From positions 4,222,001 to 4,286,000 of the forward strand of contig CM061231.1 of the NCBI GenBank assembly GCA_030844895.1: a stretch of DNA of 64,000 nucleotides, in the 5' to 3' direction. Each line of letters starts with the position of its first letter. Positions within the stretch are counted from its first letter, which is position 1. Under the pieces are notes generated by a model, which saw only the letters and a list, made by a program, of their open reading frames with translations, was not told the DNA's origin and searched no databases. The DNA comes from Ambrosia x helenae. Taxonomy: Eukaryota; Streptophyta; Magnoliopsida; Asterales; Asteraceae. Shown here in pieces: positions 20,859 to 32,804 of this stretch. The translations under genes were made by a program, and so were the position numbers.

Positions 20859-23108
20859 TGTAACACCCCAACCGATGGCGGAAACATCGAGGTGTCACGT
20901 AGTGACGATTGCTCAATAGCTCATGGACTAAAAGTGTAAATTTTGATATATTGATTAAGTTGTTTATTACATTGAAAGAAAAATACAAGATACAATAATT
21001 CTAAAGTGACAACTAAAAGTGAAATACAATGAATCCAAAATCTAAATAAAATTTCCAAAAGCTTAAAAGTCATCTCATAAATAACCTGAAACATGTACGA
21101 AAATAGTATATGTCAATACAAAAATGTATTGGTCAGTACATCCGTTTGATATATATAGTATAAAAACGTTTCGCAATTCATGTGTTGTATACCGTTTGCA
21201 AATATGTAATAAGTAGTATCAGTCAAAACCAAACCTGAGAATAATGACTAACACATGACTAACAAACTGAATAATGAATTAACATGACAATGACCAAGAT
21301 CCTCTCAAGAGAGTCTCAAGGGGGTATACCATAGTACTATTCACTGAAATGCTAGGCCGCCCAGCGGTTAATGATTAAGCATAATACACACCAAATCACA
21401 TAAGGCAAACACACATGAGAATTGCATTAAGTATAAGAAATAAAACTTGATTAATAGGTACATGAATCATCCCGAAATAGTAAAACAGTAAGAAAAGGGA
21501 AAGATATACTCACGTTGATTGAACTTGCAAGAAATCGACGACATTCAATGACGTTTGCTTGAACCTAAATAAGTTAAGATTAACAACTTACATCTATTAA
21601 TGTTATTTTATAACGTTCGCGCAAAATATATGTAGTTTTTGATTTATCCGAGACTAACATCATGAATCGTTGGTGATGATTACATGTTCGTTATGTGGGT
21701 TTCAAGGAAAAAAAATGCATTGGTTTCAAATCAATAAAAAAACATTCTATAAGACTTCGAAACATTAAATAATCATTGTTACCAAAATTAGAACCTCGTT
21801 ATCTTTTCCAACGATCCATGCCATTTTAAATCCATGATTTCAATTCTTGAACAGTACATGGATCATCATCAAAATGTTTAGAATTTATTTATTTATTTTT
21901 AGTTAGAACCCAAAATAGTCTTATATAGAAAAAAATATGATATCCAAGTTTCAATAATATTACCTTCTGTAATCGAAAGAAACAGAGTTAACAAATGGGC
22001 GCGGATGGTGTTGGTTAACCGAACACTAAAGTGGTTGAAAGGAATTCCGACGATCTCACACAGGCGGCGTAGCGCAACGGTAACAATTTAAACAATGGTT
22101 GGTCGTGATCAAAGATCACGAATGCTGAAACATATGAGGCGGCGATCGTGGTGGTAATAACCGCTTACCAAGGAGATGGCAAACCGACTCATGGCATAGT
22201 GATGGCAATGGCGGTGGATACGGGTCTTGGTGAAGCTTGTCGGTTTCTATAATATAGAGGGAGTGAAGTGTATTGGTTGGCATTACTCGATTTGGGTATT
22301 GAGCTTTATTGTTCCCTTAGTCTTGGTGCAATCAATTGAGCTTTGATTAGTGATTTAATTTCATTATTTGTAAATGGTTCATATGTGAAACGGTCATGAT
22401 GATTGTTAAAGCATATTAAAATATATAAAGATAATCTTAATAGTCTTAGAACTATTGTCTTGAAAATTAATTATACAATTCTCTTGTATCATTGAAACTC
22501 AAAAGGTGCTTGTTTCATGAGGAAATGTTTATAAGTCGGACTATTTCAGATACTTGCATATTTTAATAATATGGCAAGTCTAGATTTCAAAAGAATATTT
22601 GAAGAGTACACAATTATTAATTTGGGCATTATTAAAAAAAAAAAACTAATAGTGTGAGATTTACATATCATGAGTTTATGAGTTTATGACTAATGACTGT
22701 TACGAAACGAAAGAAACGGGTTTAATTAGGAAAAATAAAGAGTTAATTAATTAATACCTAACAACAATTCTATAATGAAGTGTCATACCATTTGTAATTT
22801 AAGGTCACCAACCAACTCCAAATATGCTATCTCTATATGATATTACAAGAAAAAAAATAATAATAATAATATTAATAATGACAAGTTGTGGAAAAACGTT
22901 AGGATTGCCATTTATCAATTAATGATAATAACCCTTTAGTTAAGTTTGTCCTCAAAGTAATTTCTAGTAACAAAATGTGTAATTAAAAATCATGATGGTT
23001 TAGTTTTAACCTATCGACAATTGAAAACTTATATTAATTTGAGATATACGAAAAGTACGAGGACTTGATTTGACAACTTGTGGAAAGATGAGGGTAACGG
23101 TTGTCACA
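20859..23108 (-). repeat. LARD 3' LTR
   Basis: 2250 bp. By eye it differs from the other LTR by about four substitutions and three homopolymer lengths, so insertion is recent. It contains short TA-rich promoter-like parts but nothing coding. Confidence 0.93.
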
Positions 23109-23124
23109 GTCTCCCCTACTTTAG
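23109..23124 (-). other. LARD polypurine tract
   Basis: On the minus strand CTAAAGTAGGGGAGAC abuts the TGTGACAACC start of the 3' LTR. A similar AAAGTAGGGGAGAC occurs again inside at about 23380-23393. Confidence 0.8.
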
Positions 23125-23904
23125 ATAATTTCGTCTCGAAATTACTCTCAAGTGAGGTTTTTTTTTTTATGAAACAAAAGGCGTTGTAAAAGTTAACTAG
23201 ATTTTTAAAGGAAAATTTCATCATTTATGATTTGACAAAATTTAAAATAGTTGTCTAATACCCCAAAGTAAAAGTTTCAAAATCTTTGACAGTTGACCCG
23301 AGATTAAGAAATTGAGAGTTTTAAATGTGAAAGGATTTGGGAATGTGTAACTGGTGAGGGGCAGAGGTACTAATGAAGTAGTCTCCCCTACTTTAGAAAG
23401 GTTTCCGACTGAACGTTATTAGAGCATGTAACAAGTATCGAAATAATCGAGAGTGTAAGATTACACAAGGTTCGTGTTTTCTGTGTGGGTGGTCAAGAGA
23501 AGGACCCTAGGAAGATGAATTGAAGCTCGTGTAAGAACGTTCTTATCGAAAATGCTAGCTATTAGTTAACGATCTAATGAAGAGGTAACTATAAAGTAAT
23601 GGGTAGGTTCTTGGTCAAACTCCTAGCCCGCTTCCGCAGTATCGTTAGTGCTTATATATAGGGTGTACCGCAGCTAACCCACCACACTACCGATATTTTG
23701 GACTCGTACTGATTGCCCACCAATAGCCCTAATAGAATTACACACCACCCTCATGTACCTGTAAGCCCATGATTGCGTTCCGGACCGTAATCATCGATTT
23801 ACCTTACACTTGGGTGTTATGCTTTTCCATAACCCTATCCTAAGTAATACTAGAAAGAAATGTGTGCAACCAATGTGTAATAGCCACTGTAATGAAATAA
23901 TGGT

Positions 23905-24025
23905 TAATCATGACATGGTTAGAGGTCCTTCCCTTTCGGGTTTACCCTTTAACCGTAATGAGAGTAACAGGTAAGTAATAGACATGGTTAGAGGTTCTTC
24001 CTTTCGGGTTCACCTTTAACCGATA
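23905..24025. repeat. two-copy repeat in LARD interior
   Basis: GACATGGTTAGAGGTCCTTC with TTTCGGGTTTACC and TTTAACCG occurs at about 23911 and again, slightly changed, at about 23981. Confidence 0.7.
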
Positions 24026-25814
24026 AATTTCTATTCACATCGTTGGGCTTTAAACACCCATATTGATAACTCCGAGATTTACACCGTTCCCCTCAGATTA
24101 AAGAAATACTCTAATCCGAGTCGTACGTGGGCACTGGCTTAGATCTCATACGAGTTATCAACTAGTATGTTCATTGGCCACGATAATGAACAAAATAATG
24201 TAAAGTATAACAGGGTTTTGCTCACAACAGAAAGAAAAAAAAATATGCATACCAAATATGCGTTCATGTAAGTATATAAGCATAGCATAAAATTTCGATT
24301 GAAAGAATAGCATAATGTAAATTGAGTAAATCGCACAATTTGCACAAAATGAAAGTAAACGAGTTAAATTAATGCTCAAAACCAGTGTTGTAAAAATAAC
24401 TACTAATACTAATGCGAGAATAGTTGTGAATAAAGTGTGAGAATAACCACCAAAAAAAATGATACGAGAATAATAAGATAAGGTGCGAACGTAACTATAA
24501 TAGAATGGTGTAAGGTTAATAATTAAATTTACTGTGAATGAAAAGTGCACGGAACAGTGTATAGCCTACTAGCATGCGAGTTAAATTTTAGTAATTTTAC
24601 ATATATGCATTATACGATGAAAGACAGTTAGCAACATTTTGATAAGAGGATATGTCCATTGTTTAAACCAAAAGTTTTGCGACTGAAAGCGTACAAGTGT
24701 GAAAAGTAAATTTTCGAAGTGTACTCGAACTTTATGATATAGTTGAAGGAATAGTTGTAATGCATGAGAATAACTTTTAGAAATCGAAGTGTGTCTTAGA
24801 TTCAAAACAGGTTCACATGAAAAGATTTTGTAGATACACATTTTCATGTGTTTACGAGAAGTCAAGTTTGAAAAGTGTTATAAGGCATATTATTAGTTGC
24901 AAGTTTCTCCCGAAAACATATATTGGGTAGGTCATATGAAAACAAAAGGTTTACATTTGATTTGTGAAAGTTGCAATACAAGTTTATAAAACGCAAGATG
25001 AAACCATTTCATGAAGTATGTGTAATTCTAATGTGTTTCAAAAGACCAAAATTTAAAATGGCGTGAAGGTTGTGAATGATCCCAGATGCCTTGATGAATT
25101 TTGGAAAATAGAATTTTTCGTATTTAGACATTTATTTAACTTGTAGGTTGAAATCTTATTAAAGTCGAAAATTTTTAATTATCATGAAATGTTGAGAAAA
25201 TCTACGTGTTATTGGGTCAACTTGAAACCTTTTAATTTTCAAACTTCTACGAAAATTTATACATTAAAAGATCATTTGTTTGTAAGGATCGTTAAGGCAT
25301 CTCTTTGGGCTCATGGTGGCTACTTGTTTCAAGACATCAGGTGTATATAAAGTGTGTTCTAATTTGGCGAATAGGCTTTGTGAAAAAAACATTTATAGGA
25401 TAAGTTGTCAAATTAATCGTTTTAGAGATTTAAGGATATACTGTGACTTTGATCAAGTAAGTTTGTAAACATGGAGATATAATATAAGCTTTAATGTGAT
25501 AATAAAACGAACAAAAAGTTTTAATAATGATGACAAGGAATTCAAAAGCGAATGATCAATGAATAATGGCATATGAAACATCAAGTGATTAAATTGAGTC
25601 TTCAAATGATAAACAAATATAAATATTAATGATATAAAACATTGGAATTGTTTCCATAGGAAACTTTGACTAGCTCAAGTATTTGAAATTTCCTAGTGAC
25701 TTGTGAGGGCGTACTTTAGCCTATAAGTGAATGCTCACCCTTCCAGATTGCACGTGCCCCATCACTACTGAATTCCAAAACTTTAGCGAGATTAAAAACG
25801 AGACGCAGGAATAG

Positions 25815-26065
25815 ATCCTTGAGATGTGGATTTCACTCCTAACTCAAAGATGTTATTTCAAAATTGAAAACTATTGTGGAATGAAACCAATCACTAAGTT
25901 AAGGATATCACTCCCAGCTTAGTGGTTAAGTTTCTTTTAGAAGGAAATTCTCATTGAGGTGTGGATGTCACTCCTATCTCAAAGACATATTCCTAAGATA
26001 AATAACATATAGAGGAGTGAAACTAATCACCAAGGTATGGATGTCACTCCTAACTTGGCGCTATC
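25815..26065. repeat. tandem repeat in LARD interior, 133-bp period
   Basis: GAGATGTGGATTTCACTCCT (25821) recurs as GAGGTGTGGATGTCACTCCT (25954), and ACTAAGTTAAGGATATCACT (25897) recurs as ACCAAGGTATGGATGTCACT (26030), each 133 bp apart. Within a unit the TGGATGTCACTCCTA core appears twice, so the base unit is about 66 bp. Confidence 0.75.
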
Positions 26066-26260
26066 GTTTCGTTTGTGAAATACGAGCGTATTCTTTTCTA
26101 AGCAAAATACTGAAAGAATAACGAAAAATAATCATAACGAAAATATCTTGAAAGAAAATAATAGGAAATAAGAGAAATATAAACGAGAGGACTCGTGAAA
26201 GTAAGCTTAGTTATAGACTAGGCTAAAAGGCATTCTAATAACCTAATTCCCTATAACCAT

Positions 26261-26273
26261 GGCTCTGATACCA
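26261..26273 (-). other. LARD primer binding site (tRNA-Met)
   Basis: Plus strand GGCTCTGATACCA is the complement of TGGTATCAGAGCC, three bases from the LTR end. Confidence 0.88.
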
Positions 26274-26276
26274 ATC

Positions 26277-28529
26277 TGTAACACCCCAACCGATGGCGGA
26301 AACATCGAGGTGTCACGTAGTGACGATTGCTCAATAGCTCATGGACTAAAAGTGTAAATTTTGATATATTGATTAAGTTGTTTATTACATTGAAAGAAAA
26401 ATACAAGATACAATAATTCTAAAGTGACAACTAAAAGTGAAATACAATGAATCCAAAATCTAAATAAAATTTCCAAAAGCTTAAAAGTCATCTCATAAAT
26501 AACCTGAAACATGTACGAAAATAGTATATGTCAATACAAAAATGTATTGGTCAGTACATCCGTTTGATATATATAGTATAAAAACGTTTCGCAATTCATG
26601 TGTTGTATACCGTTTGCAAATATGTAATAAGTAGTATCAGTCAAAACCAAACCTGAGAATAATGACTAACACATGACTAACAAACTGAATAATGAATTAA
26701 CATGACAATGACCAAGATCCTCTCAAGAGAGTCTCAAGGGGGTATACCATAGTACTATTCACTGAAATGCTAGGCCGCCCAGCGGTTAATGATTAAGCAT
26801 AATACACACCAAATCACATAAGGCAAACACACATGAGAATTGCATTAAGTATAAGAAATAAAACTTGATTAATAGGTACATGAATCATCCCGAAATAGTA
26901 AAACAGTAAGAAAAGGGAAAGATATACTCACGTTGATTGAACTTGCAAGAAATCGACGACATTCAATGACGTTTGCTTGAACCTAAATAAGTTAAGATTA
27001 ACAACTTACATCTATTAATGTTATTTTATAACGTTCGCGCAAAATATATGTAGTTTTTGATTTATCCGAGACTAACATCATGAATCGTTGGTGATGATTA
27101 CATGTTCGTTATGTGGGTTTCAAGGAAAAAAAATGCATTGGTTTCAAATCAATAAAAAAAAAAACATTCTATAAGACTTCGAAACATTAAATAATCATTG
27201 TTACCAAAATTAGAACCTCGTTATCTTTTCCAACGATCCATGCCATTTTAAATCCATGATTTCAATTCTTGAACAATACATGGATCATCATCAAAATGTT
27301 TAGAATTTATTTATTTATTTTTAGTTAGAACCCAAAATAGTATTATATAGAAAAAAAATATGATATCCAAGTTTCAATAATATTACCTTCTGTAATCGAA
27401 AGAAACAGAGTTAACAAATGGGCGCGGATGGTGTTGGTTAACCGAACACTAAAGTGGTTGAAAGGAATTCCGACGATCTCACACAGGCGGCGTAGCGCAA
27501 CGGTAACAATTTAAACAATGGTTGGTCGTGATCAAAGATCACGAATGCTGAAACATATGAGGCGGCGATCGTGGTGGTAATAACCGCTTACCAAGGAGAT
27601 GGCAAACTGACTCATGGCATAGTGATGGCAATGGCGGTGGATACGGGTCTTGGTGAAGCTTGTCGGTTTCTATAATATAGAGGGAGTGAAGTGTATTGGT
27701 TGGCATTACTCGATTTGGGTATTGAGCTTTATTGTTCCCTTAGTCTTGGTGCAATCAATTGAGCTTTGATTAGTGATTTAATTTCATTATTTGTAAATGG
27801 TTCATATGTGAAACGGTCATGATGATTGTTAAAGCATATTAAAATATATAAAGATAATCTTAATAGTCTTAGAACTATTGTCTTGAAAATTAATTATACA
27901 ATTCTCTTGTATCATTGAAACTCAAAAGGTGCTTGTTTCATGAGGAAATGTTTATAAGTCGGACTATTTCAGATACTTGCATATTTTAATAATATGGCAA
28001 GTCTAGATTTCAAAAGAATATTTGAAGAGTACACAATTATTAATTTGGGCATTATTAAAAAAAAAACTAATAGTGTGAGATTTACATATCATGAGTTTAT
28101 GAGTTTATGACTAATGACTGTTACGAAACGAAAGAAACGGGTTTAATTAGGAAAAATAAAGAGTTAATTAATTAATACCCAACAACAATTCTATAATGAA
28201 GTGTCATACCATTTGTAATTTAAGGTCACCAACCAACTCCAAATATGCTATCTCTATATGATATTACAAGAAAAAAAATAATAATAATAATATTAATAAT
28301 GACAAGTTGTGGAAAAACGTTAGGATTGCCATTTATCAATTAATGATAATAACCCTTTAGTTAAGTTTGTCCTCAAAGTAATTTCTAGTAACAAAATGTG
28401 TAATTAAAAATCATGATGGTTTAGTTTTAACCTATCGACAATTGAAAACTTATATTAATTTGAGATATACGAAAAGTACGAGGACTTGATTTGACAACTT
28501 GTGGAAAGATGAGGGTAACGGTTGTCACA
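26277..28529 (-). repeat. LARD 5' LTR
   Basis: 2253 bp, nearly identical to the other LTR; TG and CA ends intact. Confidence 0.93.
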
Positions 28530-28534
28530 ATCAC

Positions 28535-29735
28535 CCACACAATTAATGAAACACTTCCAAAGAACAAACATGTATTGTCACAAATGGATTAAACTCAATA
28601 ACAAATGATAACCCCTCTCTAACATATGTAAACACATCTAACTCGATCACTAATATTGTCATATGTTAATACCTAATTGCATGTGTTCATGGACCTTTAA
28701 TTTGTGAAAAATGATACATGTTAATATCGTCATCGAGCACCTTTGAAATCTAGTTGAACACATGTCAATATTGTCACTTGAATGGATATTCCTATATCAA
28801 GGGTGACTAGAGGTTATCAAAACAAATCACATATACGTTTATATATATGTGCAATTGGCCGTATACATCAATTCGTATCCATGAGTCCACATTCATTTCC
28901 ACAAAAACAATATGTTGAACAACCTACATCTATACATCTATATATACACACACGTATGGACATATACATATAATCCATGGACCACAACATGAAACCTATG
29001 CATATAAACATATATATCTACCAAGCTTCACCTCCTTTTCCTTGTTTTCCTTTGGCCGAAACAAAAAAAACCACACCTTCTCAATTGTCCCTTTCAAGAG
29101 AATGTCCAATATTAACACCAATCCAGCATAAAACAACCTTGCACATACTTTCTTTGGAGATGATATTAACCCAAAATAGATGATTTTCCTTTTGTCTTGC
29201 ACTCGGCCGAATACAAAACCCAAGCAACCTCATGTCTCTTTCAACATGGTTGTCCACCCCTGCACTAATATATCAAAGACAACTAACCTCCTTACCTTCC
29301 CAATGTCAACCCCTTCTATATTGATCAAACACCAATTGAAAACAAGGAAATCTAGATAACTGTCACTATCATCAAGTATAGACAAACCATGTCTCAATGT
29401 TTGGTCCCCGTCACACCTTCCATACTAATATCCATCATCCGATCCACCTACAACCCTATACAACATGATGTAATCGGCCTCATGATGATGAGGTGATGAT
29501 AACTTATACCAAAAAGAGTATGAAGCCAATCCATGATACATTTCCCAACATAAGTCAACCACCCTCATTCTTGAATGGATCTTCCAACACATCGGCCTTG
29601 CATGAACTCATGAATCCACCCTTGAACACCACTACAACCGAGAGGATTAAACTTTAGTTATTTTGTCACCACTCTAATCAATCCTCTATATAAGAAGCTC
29701 CATTATTATTCCAAAATCCACACAATTCCCCTACC
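28535..29735. other. no gene; pyrimidine-rich flank
   Basis: CA- and CT-rich sequence between the LARD and the solo LTR. Short open stretches have no recognisable domain. TATA-like runs at 28840 and 28930 are within simple AT sequence. Confidence 0.5.
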
Positions 29736-29837
29736 TCTCGTGTAACATCGCGAATTTTTCCCCAATTTTTGTATTAGTAAAATCACAAATAAATTGTCTA
29801 TTTGTATCCTTTTAGTGATTTTATTAATTTATTTATA

Positions 29838-29875
29838 CTAATAATATTAATAATAATAATAATAATAATAATAAA
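29838..29875 (+). repeat. (TAA)n microsatellite
   Basis: About ten TAA units inside the solo LTR. Confidence 0.9.
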
Positions 29876-30056
29876 TTTTCTGATTGTGAAAATTTTATAA
29901 CTACACAATTTTTATGACATTATAACCAAACATAACCTAACCAAACCCACCCTAAGTCCTTTTGTTTTTGGAGCCCATCAAGGACCAGGCCCAGTCTTTC
30001 CAACCCAATCCATTGAGCCCAAAACCAGGTTTATTTTTAAGGAAAAAAAAAAGATT

Positions 30057-30137
30057 TGCGTGGACAGAGAATTGAACTCGTGTCCACACCGGCCCAACAT
30101 CTTAACACAACAAGCCCCAACCAACTGAGCCACGCCC
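30057..30137 (-). other. tRNA-like pol III segment 1 in solo LTR
   Basis: Minus strand: GGCGTGGCTCAGTTGGTTGG (A box TGGCTCAGTTGG) and, about 40 bases on, GAGTTCAATTCTCTGTCC (B box-like). Ends pair weakly, so it is tRNA-derived and not a working tRNA gene. Confidence 0.6.
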
Positions 30138-30739
30138 TCTTGTTGAAACATATTCCTATGCAATACAATAAAACCCTATCCTAAACTTCATCAGTTGACA
30201 ATTGGAAGTCAACACCCAGGTCGAGATTCCCAAATCAAGACCTAATCCGCGTTTTGAATCATGATTATACATGGTATGATTGAAATCAGTTTTCAGCGTG
30301 TTCTACACGCCAAAAATCTCAGTTAAACCCTACCAATTATATATCCTTACACGCGTTTTAATAAAGAGTGGGTCAAACTTTTTAAAACAATCAAGCCGTA
30401 TGATTATTATAAATTAGACCTCCCTTTGTGACCTAAAAGTGCCGAAAATTAAACCCCCATACCCAATTTCATCTAAAAACCCACATTAATCTGTAAAATC
30501 TGTTCGTTTTGACTTGTGGAGTTGACTCGAGTTCTTGCATCAAAAATGCTCTGTAAGTCCAATTCAATTGTTGGTTTTTGATCTTCGTAATAATTTAAAC
30601 AAAAGCCCCATAGTTACAGGGGTTATTGTTTGTTGATTTGATAAATTGGAAAGCTAGGGTTCGATTAAGAACTATTTGGGGAAGATGAGGTGTAGTCATA
30701 CCTCTTTATAATTAAAACCAAACGAAATTTAATACAAAC

Positions 30740-30820
30740 TGATCAACAGATCAGTTGGTAAACCCTTATGTTGTTAATGTTTGGGCCGCCTATGGCTGGA
30801 GTTCGATTCCAGGCACAATC
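30740..30820 (+). other. tRNA-like pol III segment 2 in solo LTR
   Basis: AGATCAGTTGGTAAACC resembles an A box, and GGAGTTCGATTCCAGGCAC contains a good B box and T-arm. The anticodon arm is not clean. Confidence 0.6.
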
Positions 30821-30895
30821 CTTTTATTTTCCTAATAATTATCAATTAAACCTAGATAACTTATATAAAAATTTGAAATCAATTATAAACGTTCT

Positions 30896-30978
30896 CAGGG
30901 TCCAGACCAACTGGTCTGGGCTTGTGATTTAAAACCTCTAATCCAGGCCAGACTCGGGTTCGACCCTTAGCATCAACA
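30896..30978 (+). other. tRNA-like pol III segment 3 in solo LTR
   Basis: GGGTCCAGACCAACTGGTCT is A box-like and ACTCGGGTTCGACCCTTAGC has a perfect GGTTCGACC B box. Confidence 0.6.
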
Positions 30979-32405
30979 ACATTTTTTTTAACTTTTATTT
31001 TTATATTTAACATATTAATCTTTTAAAATAGTTTTTAAAATACCAAAATAGGTTTATAAATTCTATAAAATTTATTTTATGTTATTCAAATAGCCAAGTT
31101 TATCATACAATTTTTAGTTTTTCAAAAATAATTTATTTTAATCACCCAAAAATTATTTTAAACTTATAAATCAATAAATATTCCAGAAATAATTTTTGAT
31201 TTCAGAAAAACGTTTATTAAATATTTTTAATTGATTTTCACTATTTTAATCATAAATAATTCATAATAAATTCATTTTACACTATTTTTACATCAAAATT
31301 TTACATAAATTATTTTTGTTAATATATAACAGAAATATAAATTTTAATTTGAAACTATATTAATTTTAATATTTTTTAAACACTAATACTATATTTTCAC
31401 AAATAAATATTAATATACTATATATTCAATAATTAAGAAAATTATTTTATAAAAATTATTTTCACATTTACAACATTATAATACAACCACCTTTAATTAA
31501 AATTTTACAAAAAGTCATTTTAATTATTTATTTTCCTAAAGTTTTTTATTTATTAGTTCATTAACAATTTATCTAAAATAACGATTAAACTATTGTCAAT
31601 CCCCAAATTAGGAACCCTAGAATACCATTCGACTAGAAAACTTAGACTTATTTTATTGTCTTGAACTTAGGGTATACTTGGAATCGTTGTGCCACATTTA
31701 TTCTATATCAAGGGATTCAATACTATTATTAAGGTGAGTTTACATAGCCCCTTTTCACTATTTTGGGGTGAAACATGTTACATTTTCAATTGCAATTCAA
31801 CATTGGTGTCTATGTGTTATTCTATGTTGCATTATGTCTTAAACATTACTATGGTAAGCACAATTAGACAAGCATAATCATTAACTCTGTACAAGCCAAC
31901 GATACACAATGATAGATCTATTGGACTGACAACCCCACCCGGATACGTTACCTCCAGTATGGGTAGCGTGGGTGATTGTTATCGCAACAAAAATGAGTGA
32001 ACCATATGCGTATGGGATGGACCACAATATTCTAGTCACAAGGTTTGATTAAGCACACGATTTACTGGGTAGTTTTGTTTTCACATATGGACTAGACTTG
32101 CCATGACACTCGAATTGTACAAATTTTATTCAATATTCAAACCTAAGTAATTCTCACCAACTTTTGTTGACTCAAAATATTTTCAAACTTAACATGTTTC
32201 AGGTTATAGCTTTGCTTGAAGATTAGAGTTATTGCATGAAGATTAGATTTAGCATTTTTCATTTGATGTACAAATTCTTTTAGAACAATTGTATGTAATT
32301 TATTTAAATCAATTATTGAAATTTATTATTTACCATGAGGTACTTAACAATCATTAATACGTGACATCCCGATGTTTCCGCCATCGGTTGGGTTGTTACA
32401 TCTCG

Positions 32406-32804
32406 GCACCCTTCCAACCGAAATAAACACTCACTTACAAACCTCCATAAAATAAGAAATCGTGCACTCAAGATTCGAGGATTGGGTTGTCTTCGTGGAA
32501 GGATAGGTGGTGCAAGCAATCGGCTCTCACATTGCTTCAACTAGGTAAGATAATCAACTATTACCTCACTTTATTCTCCACTCTCTCTCGGCCAACATTG
32601 AGCACCCAACCCATGGACCATCTACCTATCACCCACAAATCAAAACGATATGTTTACACTGAAACAAGAGTGATGGTTATTTTTTTCTAAAGCTAGACCA
32701 TGCTAACTCACACACATATCACCCACATTATGATAAAAACGACCTAAGGAATGGTACTCATGATCACAAAACTAGGAACTAGTGTAACCCATCAAACATA
32801 GGCT
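32406..32804. other. no gene recognised; left flank of CACTA relic
   Basis: Mixed-composition sequence. The left CACTA terminus was sought here and not found. Confidence 0.4.

Larger units (their letters stand above)
23125..26260 (-). other. LARD interior, non-coding
   Basis: No frame resembles gag, protease, integrase or reverse transcriptase on either strand. Two short tandem repeats lie inside, listed separately. In other LARDs the interior is conserved for RNA structure or packaging; whether that holds here cannot be judged from one copy. Confidence 0.8.
20859..28529 (-). mobile_element. LARD: large non-coding LTR retrotransposon
   Basis: Two long direct repeats, 20859-23108 and 26277-28529, begin TGTAACACCCC and end GTTGTCACA on the plus strand. 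The 5-bp duplication ATCAC is perfect (20854-20858, 28530-28534). Next to the right repeat, 26261-26273 is the complement of TGGTATCAGAGCC, so the element reads on the minus strand with the right repeat as 5' LTR. AAAGTAGGGGAGAC beside the left repeat is the polypurine tract. The 3.17-kb interior has no gag or pol. Long LTRs plus a non-coding interior define LARDs, which rely on a gypsy partner for proteins. Confidence 0.93.
29741..32400 (+). mobile_element. solo LTR, 2.66 kb, of a LARD/gypsy-type element
   Basis: Starts TGTAACATCGCG and ends GGTTGGGTTGTTACA, with an exact 5-bp duplication TCTCG on both sides (29736-29740, 32401-32405). Its last 45 bases (GATGTTTCCGCCATCGGTTG and around) match the end of the neighbouring LARD LTR read in its own sense, so the two families are related, but this one lies in the opposite orientation. 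No internal region is present, which fits LTR-LTR recombination. It contains three tRNA-like segments and a TAA microsatellite. Confidence 0.88.

Noticed and set aside
24139..24865. Open frames of up to 130 codons on the minus strand in the LARD interior
   Set aside because: Composition is AT-driven (Phe, Ile, Leu, Tyr), no domain pattern, and the region is non-coding by context.
30740..30978. Functional tRNA genes
   Set aside because: A and B boxes are visible but acceptor and anticodon arms do not pair properly.
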